A DNA stretch of 64,000 bases, from the NCBI GenBank assembly GCA_963748405.1, contig CAVVIT010000004.1:62001-126000 (forward strand), in the 5' to 3' direction. The notes below the pieces were generated by a model. The model saw only the letters and a list, made by a program, of their open reading frames with translations, was not told the origin of the DNA and ran no database searches. Positions 7,217 through 14,754 of this stretch are shown piece by piece (position 1 is the stretch's first letter; each line of letters begins with the position of its first letter). Source of the DNA: Fen-1273 sp963748405 (GTDB taxonomy: Bacteria; Bacteroidota; Ignavibacteria; UBA10030; UBA6906). The position numbers and the translations under genes were made by a program.

Positions 7217-10200
7217 CTAGTGCAGGAGTATCATCTTCCGCATGTCCATGAACTGCGGCGTGATGAGGACGGCGAAGTAGACGCCGCTGGAAAGATGGTC
7301 CCCCGAGAAATCCGCCGTATGGACCCCCGCGCTCTGGTACCCGTCGACGAGGACCGCCACCGCCTGCCCGAGAAGGTTCCTGACGACGAGCGTAACCTTC
7401 ATGTCCGCCGGCAGCTTGTACGCGAGGTGCGTGGCGGGGTTGAACGGGTTGGGATAATTCTGGTCGAGCCCGTAATCTTTCGGCGCCGCGATCGGTATGG
7501 TGATGACCGGGGAGCCGTCGTCGTATGCCCGGAGCCGTGCAACGCCGATGAAGTGAAGCAGGCCGGTCGGCGGACCGTACAGGCGGATGGCGTCTCCCTG
7601 CGCCGGCGTGAACGACATCGCGTACGTCTCGAAATTCACGGAATCATTCGGCACGTACGCGGGAGTGCTCGCAAGGCCCGCGACCGTCTGCCAGGTGCCG
7701 CCGGACCGGACCTGGACCTGGAGCGGGTTGAAGCACCCTCCCGCCGGGTTGTCGATCCCCTTCTGATAGAGGATCCCCGTGAACGTATGGATCCCGGCGA
7801 AGGAGTAGCCGACCCAGTCAAAGCTCCGGGGTCCCCCGTCGGTGTACGTGTCGAATTCGTCCAGGGGGTTTGCCGACCCCTGGGCGGGGAACGACTCGAG
7901 CTTGATGATCGAGATGTCGTGGTTCGCCTCCCCCATGGGGTTCGTTATGGACGCGAAGGGGGAACCTTCCGCGGTCACGTCGTTCCCGAGGCTCGGTGGC
8001 TGATTCGTGTCGACGCTGACGGTGACCGTCGTGGAATAGGAACGTGTTCCCGAGCTGTTCGTCAGGCTGAGCGTGAACGTCGTCGTCGCCGTCACCGGAA
8101 CCGTCCGCGGCCCCGTGAGGCCGACCGTTCCGATCCCCTGGTCGATGGAGGCCGACGTGGCGTTCGTCGACGTCCAGGAGAGCGTCACGCTGCCTCCTCC
8201 GGCAGGGAGCGATGAGGGAGAGGCGCTGAACGTCCCGGTCGGGGCCCCCGTCGGAGCGGCGACGGTCACCGCCGCGGTGTATTTCTGCGTCCCGACGGAA
8301 TTCGTCAGCGTGAGCGTAAAGGTCTTCGTGGTCGTCACGGCGACCTGGCGGTTTCCCGAGAGCGCGACGGTCCCTATCCCCTGGTCCAGCGTTGCCGTGG
8401 TCGCGTTGCTCGAGGTCCAGGTGAGCGTTGCGTTCCCTCCGCCCGCGGGAAGGGATGCGGGGCTCGCGCTGAGGGAGCCCGTCGGGGCCGGCGTCGTTGC
8501 GACGGTCACGGTGACGGTGTACGTCTTGGACCCGTTCGGGTTGGTGAGCGTGAGCGTGAACGTCTTCGTCGAGGTGACGCTTACATTGGTCGAGCCCGAG
8601 AGCGGCTCCGTTCCCACGCCCTGGTCGATCGATGCGGTGGTGGCGTTCGTGGATGTCCATGTCAGCTTGACCGTTCCCCCCCCTGCGGCGAGCGAGGTGG
8701 GGGATGCGGTGAACGTCCCGGTCGGCGGACCGGCGGCCACCCCCGTGCCGGCGACGGCGACGAACATCGCGCTCGCCGTCCCGCTCGTGTTGGAGATGTA
8801 CCCCGACTGGGCGCCCGCGGCGGTGGGGGAGAAGCGCGCGTACACCGTCTTCGCGCTGACCGTCCCGCTCGCCGGCGTGATTGTCACGGTGGCGGAGAAC
8901 GTCGTGTTATCGAGCGACACCTGGAATCCGGCGGGCGCGGTGACGGTGACGTTCGCCGTCAGGTTGCTCCCGGAGACCGTGTACGTGGCCGACGCCGACG
9001 AGGCGCTGACGTTCACGTTCCCGAAATTGGCGAGCGATGAAACGGACGTCGTCAGGATCTGCGGGGCGACGCCCCCCAGGGCGTCGCGCAGGGCGTCGTG
9101 GATGTAGTTCCTCCCCTGTCCCGCGGGCTTGGTGGGATCGAAATCCTCCGTGAGGGAGTACAGGCTCAGTCCGCCCAGGGATTTCCCGCCGAACTTCTTC
9201 GTCCGGTAATACTGCACCACCGCCTGTATCCACTGAGGCGTCGCCAGGGGCGCGAAGAACTTCTGTCCCTTGGCTACTCCCCCGTACTCCGAACTCCCAT
9301 AGGCCGCCGTGGCGGTGCCGGAGATATACGAGCCCTGCCGGACGGCATCCCACGTCATGGTGCCGCCGACCGTCAGGAGTCCGGTGAGCATCGAGTTCTG
9401 CGTCACCGTCTGGCTCCCGTTATGCCCGATGCACTGCGACCACGATTGAAAGAGTCCGTCGGCGCCGAGGAAGAAATACCCGAACGTGTTCAGCAGCAGC
9501 CCCACCTTTGAGGGGTCGTGTCCGTCCGTTATCCATTGCTGAACGTCGCCCGTACTTCCATCCGTCAACCCGTCGAGTCCCTGGTCGTCCTCGCCGGAAG
9601 GTGCGGTGCCGGGGTACACCGGGCACACGTGCCACGTATGGTTCGTGTTGTTCGGCGACCATATCATCGCATAGGTCTGAATGTTGTACTGGTCGACCGC
9701 CGTATCGCACGCGGCGGGCGTGTAGCTCGTTCCGTCATTGAGTCCGGGTGACAGGAGTATGAGTCCGCGCACCGGGCTGTAGTACTTGTTGAGATACGTC
9801 CTGAGCGTCAGGATCAGTCTCGTGGCGAGCGTCGGGTCGGGCGACTCTCCTTCCCAGTCGATCTCCACGCCGTCGTATCCGTGTATCTTGGCGTAGCTGA
9901 TGATCCAGTCGCAGAACACGTTTGCCGTCGCCTGGCTCGCGAGGGCGACGTGGAGGCCCGAGGGATCGACCGCCTGTATGGAGAGGCAGACTTTGACGCC
10001 GTGCGCGTGCGCGGTGGTGATGAGGAGCTTCTGGTAGTTGACGCTCCCCCCGTCAGGCCCGTAGATGATCTCGGTCGTGTCCGTTGCGAAGAGCGAATAG
10101 GGAGGGGTGGACACGACGTTCCCGTTTCCGAAATGCACCACGTGCGTGATCCCTGTCCAGTCGACCTGGTCGGGCGGTTCGCCCAGGTTTTCGCCGTTCC

Positions 10201-10315
10201 AGCTCGACCCGTTCAGCGTCGTCTGGTTCCACGTGGCGTAGTACGCCGTGTTCCACTGTGACTGTGCCGGAATCGAAGCAAAAGCGAATAAGAGGGCTAG
10301 CGTAAGCGGTTTCAT
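7217..10315 (-). CDS. Secreted multidomain GH18 glycosidase with T9SS sorting domain
   Basis: A 1032-residue protein. The signal peptide is residues 1-20 (MKPLTLALLFAFASIPAQSQ). A GH18 domain follows to about residue 400, with catalytic motif DGVEIDWE (148-155). Next come an Ig-like segment, three near-identical repeats of about 80 residues, a beta-rich module and a T9SS type-A sorting domain starting NYPNPFNPATH. It is therefore exported by Sec, then by T9SS, and anchored on or released from the surface. Substrate may be chitin or a GlcNAc-containing exopolymer. ATG 10315 is preferred because it gives a textbook signal peptide; ATG 10378, after GGGGGGAACC, would add 21 residues. Confidence 0.9.
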   Translation of the reverse strand: MKPLTLALLFAFASIPAQSQWNTAYYATWNQTTLNGSSWNGENLGEPPDQVDWTGITHVVHFGNGNVVSTPPYSLFATDTTEIIYGPDGGSVNYQKLLITTAHAHGVKVCLSIQAVDPSGLHVALASQATANVFCDWIISYAKIHGYDGVEIDWEGESPDPTLATRLILTLRTYLNKYYSPVRGLILLSPGLNDGTSYTPAACDTAVDQYNIQTYAMIWSPNNTNHTWHVCPVYPGTAPSGEDDQGLDGLTDGSTGDVQQWITDGHDPSKVGLLLNTFGYFFLGADGLFQSWSQCIGHNGSQTVTQNSMLTGLLTVGGTMTWDAVRQGSYISGTATAAYGSSEYGGVAKGQKFFAPLATPQWIQAVVQYYRTKKFGGKSLGGLSLYSLTEDFDPTKPAGQGRNYIHDALRDALGGVAPQILTTSVSSLANFGNVNVSASSASATYTVSGSNLTANVTVTAPAGFQVSLDNTTFSATVTITPASGTVSAKTVYARFSPTAAGAQSGYISNTSGTASAMFVAVAGTGVAAGPPTGTFTASPTSLAAGGGTVKLTWTSTNATTASIDQGVGTEPLSGSTNVSVTSTKTFTLTLTNPNGSKTYTVTVTVATTPAPTGSLSASPASLPAGGGNATLTWTSSNATTATLDQGIGTVALSGNRQVAVTTTKTFTLTLTNSVGTQKYTAAVTVAAPTGAPTGTFSASPSSLPAGGGSVTLSWTSTNATSASIDQGIGTVGLTGPRTVPVTATTTFTLSLTNSSGTRSYSTTVTVSVDTNQPPSLGNDVTAEGSPFASITNPMGEANHDISIIKLESFPAQGSANPLDEFDTYTDGGPRSFDWVGYSFAGIHTFTGILYQKGIDNPAGGCFNPLQVQVRSGGTWQTVAGLASTPAYVPNDSVNFETYAMSFTPAQGDAIRLYGPPTGLLHFIGVARLRAYDDGSPVITIPIAAPKDYGLDQNYPNPFNPATHLAYKLPADMKVTLVVRNLLGQAVAVLVDGYQSAGVHTADFSGDHLSSGVYFAVLITPQFMDMRKMILLH
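8003..8725 (-). repeat. Three tandem coding repeats of 240-243 bp
   Basis: Three in-frame copies encode modules that begin PTG[ST][FL][ST]ASP and contain W[TS]S[TS]NAT, DQG[IV]GT and TFTL[TS]LTN. Copy starts on the minus strand are 8725, 8485 and 8242. They look like Ig-fold spacers that hold the catalytic domain away from the cell. Their similarity suggests recent tandem duplication. Confidence 0.85.
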
Positions 10316-10468
10316 AATGCTCTGGATCCTCAGGAACTGCAGTTCCCCCCAGGAGGCGTTCAGCATCGTCTGTTTCATGGTTCCCCCCAAGACTTATCTG
10401 AAAACTCGGCCTGTTTGGTCGTTTGTCGAGTTGCGTATGTAGACACTTATCTACAAAAACTTGCGAAC

Positions 10469-10497
10469 AATATAGATCACGAAACGCTTTAAGTCAA
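10469..10497 (-). promoter_or_regulatory. Promoter of the 7217-10315 GH18 gene
   Basis: Read on the minus strand, TTGACT (10497-10492) and TATATT (10474-10469) are separated by exactly 17 bases, in an AT-rich gap. Transcription would start near 10461. Just downstream an inverted repeat GTAGA-N6-TCTAC (10439-10454) lies where a repressor could bind. The leader to ATG 10315 is about 145 bases. Confidence 0.65.
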
Positions 10498-10542
10498 GAA
10501 CAATCTGTTTTGAGGCCTTTTTTAGTACATAGTGTATACTTA

Positions 10543-13314
10543 CTAGGGTAATTTCCTCACGTTGAAAAGTTCCCCGACTGCGCTTCTCAGGAGCGGATCG
10601 GGGGGGTTGGCGCCGGGGACCCAGCCGTACCAGAGGTCGTAGAGCATGATGCCGCCGAGATGAAGGTCTTTGGCCCACCGGACCTTGAGGCGAACGCTCT
10701 CGGTATCGTCGTATGTGATGTAGAACGGGGTTCCCGGCTCGACGGAGATCCCCCACTGGCCGAATTTCTGCGTGGCCGTTCCCGTGGCCCACGGAACGCC
10801 GGCGTGATCGTCCCAGACGCGCGTGCCGCCGGCGCGGAGCGCGGCCAGCGTGGTCTTGTAGGAAAGATATGCCGGGGTGCTCCCCGCCCTGGGCTGTCCC
10901 GGGGCCGTATGGTTTTTGTAGATGTACCCGTAGAAGGGGATGCCGATGCCGACCTTTTCCGGGGGGAACCCCAGGACGTTGATGGCGTAGCGCGGACCGA
11001 AGCGGAGCTTGTTGTAGCCGCTCAGGAAGAGTTTTCCGTGGTCGATGTACGCGGGATGGCTGACGCCGTCATAGGTGTCGGCGAGCGTGTAGATGACGGG
11101 ATAGCGCGTGCTGTCGGGCCTGTGGAGCGCGGCGTTGAAGCCGGTGACGTCGGACAGATCGCCGTCGCTGCCGATGAGGTTGCCCGGCATGTGGAGATCG
11201 TATCCCATGATGTTGAACTGGTCGACGGCCGAAGCGACGAGGGCGGGGTCATAGGTTTTCAAGCGCATGTCCCATCCGGCGGAGGCGACGATGAGGAGTC
11301 CCCGGACGGGCCAACGGTTGAGACCGGCCCTGAGGCGGCGGACGATGAGCGAGACCTGCGCGGCGGACATGGGGCGTTCCCAGTCGAGTTCGACGCCGTC
11401 GTAGCCGTGGCGGCGCGCGAAGCCCAGGGCGGCATCGACGAAGGCCTGCGTGCGCGAGGAGTCGTGCGTGATGAAGTCGATGACCTCCGCCTGCGTGCCG
11501 TAGATGCCGCCGATGGAGAGCACCACCTTCACGCCGTTGCGGTGGGCGTAGACGAGGAGGCTGTCCATCACGTTGTATGTCCCGGTGGTGTAATGGTCGG
11601 TCCCCCAGACCAGCTGCATCGAGTCCGCCGGGTTGACCACCGGCCCGAAATAGGGGGCGGGGCTCATCTCCGGGCGGGCGAAGAAATGCACGATGTGCGT
11701 CAGGCCGGCGTAGCGCATCGCCGGAGGAGGCATCTCCTCTTCTCCCCAGTATCCGTAATACCCCGTCACCCAGGGACGTTCGACGGCACCGGGTGCCCTG
11801 CGCGGGCCGTGATACGGCGAGACGCGGCACACGACGTATGCCGGATCGCTGTAGATCGTGTCGAGATGAGTGCAGATCGTTCCGGGCCCTCCCCGGGGGA
11901 GAACGACGTGCGTCATCCCGTAGAGAGAAGAGAGTGCGGCGAAGTCCGCGCAGGCGTGGGGGCTCTGTGAGGCGTAGAATGAGCGGACCGCCGTGATCCT
12001 TCGCTCCCACTCGAGAATGTCGGACTCCCTGGCGGGGAGCGCACGCTCGTCCGCAACGACCGGTGCCCCGGTGCGCGTCCGGAACGATGTCATTTCCGGG
12101 GGGACGAGGTAGACGTCGCCGAAATCCTTTGTCGTCGAGACGAATCGCGTGAGCCCTCCTTCGGCGTCCCGTCCGGCGAAGAGGAGGAAGCTCCGGTATG
12201 CCCCGAACGCGCAGAGCAGAAGAACGGCGGCGTATGAAAGAGACCGGAGCGCCCGGGAGCGGCTCCAGGCGCTGCCGGCGCGGCGCGCGGCGAACGCGGC
12301 GGCGATCGTGATCGCCACAGGCACGTAGACGGTTGCGGCGGCCCAGGGGAGGACCGTGGAGGGGGAGGATGCGCCCGCGAGCGCGACGGTGCACGCCACT
12401 GCGAGGACGATCCCTCCCGGGATGAGGTGAAACAACCTGGTTCCCCGCGCGAGATAGACCGCGCCGGCGATGATGATGAGCTTGACCGCTCCCGATGCGA
12501 TATCGGAGGATCCCGCCTCCGGGGAAAGTCCGCCCGGGAAGCGGACCATCCCGAGCGCGAGCACCGCCGCGTGAAGCGATTCCGGCCTGAAGACCCGGTA
12601 CCAGAATGCCGCTCCCGGGGCAAGTATCGCCGCGCTGAGAACGGCGGGGCCGATGATGCGGGAGATTCCCGCCCGTTCGCGCAGGAGAATGGCCGCGCAG
12701 GTGACGACGAGCGCCCCCGCGACGAGCGCAGAGGGCGGGTCAATCGCGGCGGCCAGGCCCGCGGCCGCCGCTGCAGCATACGGGCGGCCCCGTTGAAAGA
12801 GGGCAATCGATGCGACGAGGAACACCGCGAACGAACCCGGCGCGAGCGCGCTCCCGGGGAGCGACTCACCCGGGAAACCCCCGGTGAGCATCTCCCTGAT
12901 GTCAATGCCGGAGAACCGGAGCGGGATTGCAGAGAGCGCGGCGGCGTGGAGGGCGATAAGAAGAACCACGAACGCCGCGCGCGCGCCGGGAGTGAACGTG
13001 TCCCCGGTCTTTTCCCCGATGGAAATGAGGCTCATGACGTAGACGGCAATGAGCCCCGCCTGGCCGAAAAGGAAAAAGAGCGGACTGAGTTTCCGGTACA
13101 CCGCGAAGACGGCGAACGAAAAGAGAGGGGAGGGATCGGCGGTTCCCGCAAACCAGTCCGTCCTGAGCACGCCGAATCCTCCCCTGGCGAGTCCGTGCGC
13201 GAGCGCACCGCTCCAGGGGCCTGCGGAAGACGGCGAAAGTGAATACGCCGCAGCGAACGCGATCAGGATCCCCGCCGCGGCCGCGGCCGGGGGGAGGTGA
13301 CGGGACGTTTTCAT
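10543..13314 (-). CDS. Polytopic membrane protein fused to GH18 domain
   Basis: 923 residues in two unrelated parts. Residues 1-381 hold about ten hydrophobic helices. Residues 385-505 form a soluble segment (DVYLVPPEM, SFRTRTGAPVV, ILEWERRI, LYGMTHVV) recalling the extracytoplasmic region of membrane glycosyltransferase-like proteins such as DUF6798; that resemblance is from memory. From P514 to about R910 it is a GH18 domain with DGVELDWE (639-646), encoded by a perfect copy of the one in the upstream gene. The short end AVGELFNVRKLP is its own. ATG 13314 overlaps the upstream stop as ATGA, so translation is coupled. It could be a real tethered glycosidase or, less likely, an assembly join. 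Confidence 0.8.
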   Translation of the reverse strand: MKTSRHLPPAAAAAGILIAFAAAYSLSPSSAGPWSGALAHGLARGGFGVLRTDWFAGTADPSPLFSFAVFAVYRKLSPLFFLFGQAGLIAVYVMSLISIGEKTGDTFTPGARAAFVVLLIALHAAALSAIPLRFSGIDIREMLTGGFPGESLPGSALAPGSFAVFLVASIALFQRGRPYAAAAAAGLAAAIDPPSALVAGALVVTCAAILLRERAGISRIIGPAVLSAAILAPGAAFWYRVFRPESLHAAVLALGMVRFPGGLSPEAGSSDIASGAVKLIIIAGAVYLARGTRLFHLIPGGIVLAVACTVALAGASSPSTVLPWAAATVYVPVAITIAAAFAARRAGSAWSRSRALRSLSYAAVLLLCAFGAYRSFLLFAGRDAEGGLTRFVSTTKDFGDVYLVPPEMTSFRTRTGAPVVADERALPARESDILEWERRITAVRSFYASQSPHACADFAALSSLYGMTHVVLPRGGPGTICTHLDTIYSDPAYVVCRVSPYHGPRRAPGAVERPWVTGYYGYWGEEEMPPPAMRYAGLTHIVHFFARPEMSPAPYFGPVVNPADSMQLVWGTDHYTTGTYNVMDSLLVYAHRNGVKVVLSIGGIYGTQAEVIDFITHDSSRTQAFVDAALGFARRHGYDGVELDWERPMSAAQVSLIVRRLRAGLNRWPVRGLLIVASAGWDMRLKTYDPALVASAVDQFNIMGYDLHMPGNLIGSDGDLSDVTGFNAALHRPDSTRYPVIYTLADTYDGVSHPAYIDHGKLFLSGYNKLRFGPRYAINVLGFPPEKVGIGIPFYGYIYKNHTAPGQPRAGSTPAYLSYKTTLAALRAGGTRVWDDHAGVPWATGTATQKFGQWGISVEPGTPFYITYDDTESVRLKVRWAKDLHLGGIMLYDLWYGWVPGANPPDPLLRSAVGELFNVRKLP
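10586..11776 (-). repeat. Perfect 1191-bp direct repeat, copy 1 (GH18 domain)
   Basis: This segment matches 13342-14532 at a constant offset of 2756 bases. Reading frames on both strands agree throughout, so I see no mismatch. Homology ends abruptly at both edges (T/C at 10585/13341 and C/G at 11777/14533). It encodes 397 codons, the whole mature GH18 domain. Confidence 0.9.
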
Positions 13315-14603
13315 TTTCTGCCGATCTCGTCCTCCGCCGTCCTCAGGAGCGGATCGGGGGGGTTGGCGCCGGGGACCCAGCCGTACCAGAGGTCGTAGAG
13401 CATGATGCCGCCGAGATGAAGGTCTTTGGCCCACCGGACCTTGAGGCGAACGCTCTCGGTATCGTCGTATGTGATGTAGAACGGGGTTCCCGGCTCGACG
13501 GAGATCCCCCACTGGCCGAATTTCTGCGTGGCCGTTCCCGTGGCCCACGGAACGCCGGCGTGATCGTCCCAGACGCGCGTGCCGCCGGCGCGGAGCGCGG
13601 CCAGCGTGGTCTTGTAGGAAAGATATGCCGGGGTGCTCCCCGCCCTGGGCTGTCCCGGGGCCGTATGGTTTTTGTAGATGTACCCGTAGAAGGGGATGCC
13701 GATGCCGACCTTTTCCGGGGGGAACCCCAGGACGTTGATGGCGTAGCGCGGACCGAAGCGGAGCTTGTTGTAGCCGCTCAGGAAGAGTTTTCCGTGGTCG
13801 ATGTACGCGGGATGGCTGACGCCGTCATAGGTGTCGGCGAGCGTGTAGATGACGGGATAGCGCGTGCTGTCGGGCCTGTGGAGCGCGGCGTTGAAGCCGG
13901 TGACGTCGGACAGATCGCCGTCGCTGCCGATGAGGTTGCCCGGCATGTGGAGATCGTATCCCATGATGTTGAACTGGTCGACGGCCGAAGCGACGAGGGC
14001 GGGGTCATAGGTTTTCAAGCGCATGTCCCATCCGGCGGAGGCGACGATGAGGAGTCCCCGGACGGGCCAACGGTTGAGACCGGCCCTGAGGCGGCGGACG
14101 ATGAGCGAGACCTGCGCGGCGGACATGGGGCGTTCCCAGTCGAGTTCGACGCCGTCGTAGCCGTGGCGGCGCGCGAAGCCCAGGGCGGCATCGACGAAGG
14201 CCTGCGTGCGCGAGGAGTCGTGCGTGATGAAGTCGATGACCTCCGCCTGCGTGCCGTAGATGCCGCCGATGGAGAGCACCACCTTCACGCCGTTGCGGTG
14301 GGCGTAGACGAGGAGGCTGTCCATCACGTTGTATGTCCCGGTGGTGTAATGGTCGGTCCCCCAGACCAGCTGCATCGAGTCCGCCGGGTTGACCACCGGC
14401 CCGAAATAGGGGGCGGGGCTCATCTCCGGGCGGGCGAAGAAATGCACGATGTGCGTCAGGCCGGCGTAGCGCATCGCCGGAGGAGGCATCTCCTCTTCTC
14501 CCCAGTATCCGTAATACCCCGTCACCCAGGGAGCGTGCTGGGCGGGAGAAGCGGCGGCGATGAGCGCGAGCGCGGCGATCGTGACGACAGTACGGCGGTG
14601 CAT
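13311..14603 (-). CDS. Secreted GH18 glycosidase
   Basis: 430 residues: signal peptide 1-22 or so (MHRRTVVTIAALALIAAASP), then a single GH18 domain with SIGG (strand 3) and DGVELDWE (150-157), E157 being the expected acid. There is no sorting domain, so it probably stays periplasmic or is released. ATG 14603 is chosen because it starts the signal peptide; the frame is open upstream. Everything from P25 to R421 or so is an exact duplicate of the domain in the next gene; only the tail TAEDEIGRK differs. It lies after a terminator with no clear promoter, so expression may depend on readthrough. Confidence 0.88.
   Translation of the reverse strand: MHRRTVVTIAALALIAAASPAQHAPWVTGYYGYWGEEEMPPPAMRYAGLTHIVHFFARPEMSPAPYFGPVVNPADSMQLVWGTDHYTTGTYNVMDSLLVYAHRNGVKVVLSIGGIYGTQAEVIDFITHDSSRTQAFVDAALGFARRHGYDGVELDWERPMSAAQVSLIVRRLRAGLNRWPVRGLLIVASAGWDMRLKTYDPALVASAVDQFNIMGYDLHMPGNLIGSDGDLSDVTGFNAALHRPDSTRYPVIYTLADTYDGVSHPAYIDHGKLFLSGYNKLRFGPRYAINVLGFPPEKVGIGIPFYGYIYKNHTAPGQPRAGSTPAYLSYKTTLAALRAGGTRVWDDHAGVPWATGTATQKFGQWGISVEPGTPFYITYDDTESVRLKVRWAKDLHLGGIMLYDLWYGWVPGANPPDPLLRTAEDEIGRK
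13342..14532 (-). repeat. Perfect 1191-bp direct repeat, copy 2 (GH18 domain)
   Basis: Partner of 10586-11776. Here the repeat begins at the signal-peptide/mature junction of the secreted enzyme, so the copied unit is exactly the catalytic domain. Confidence 0.9.
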
Positions 14604-14709
14604 GGGCGTAGACCTGTGCGTGTGTGAGGGTTGATCGGTGCAGTGACGCCGGCGGGGTGGAGAAGAGTGCTCCCGGGGGGGCAGAGGAGACACTGCCCTG
14701 AAGCAAAGA

Positions 14710-14741
14710 ACGGCGGCGGCGCCTGTTCGCGCCGCCGCCGT
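14710..14741 (-). terminator. Terminator of the WecA-Rossmann fusion gene
   Basis: A perfect 13-bp G+C-only stem apart from its terminal A-T pair (14710-14722 with 14729-14741) has a six-base loop. On the minus strand it is followed by TCTTTGCTT. It starts 13 bases after the stop codon of the 14755 gene. Confidence 0.85.
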
Positions 14742-14754
14742 CTGTATCAGACGT

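Noticed and set aside
8003..8725. Tandem repeats considered as CRISPR or minisatellite
   Set aside because: The unit is 240-243 bases, in frame, and encodes protein modules; there are no spacers.
7217..14603. GH18 repeat considered as an insertion sequence or transposon
   Set aside because: No transposase, terminal inverted repeats or target-site duplication was seen; the edges coincide with domain limits.
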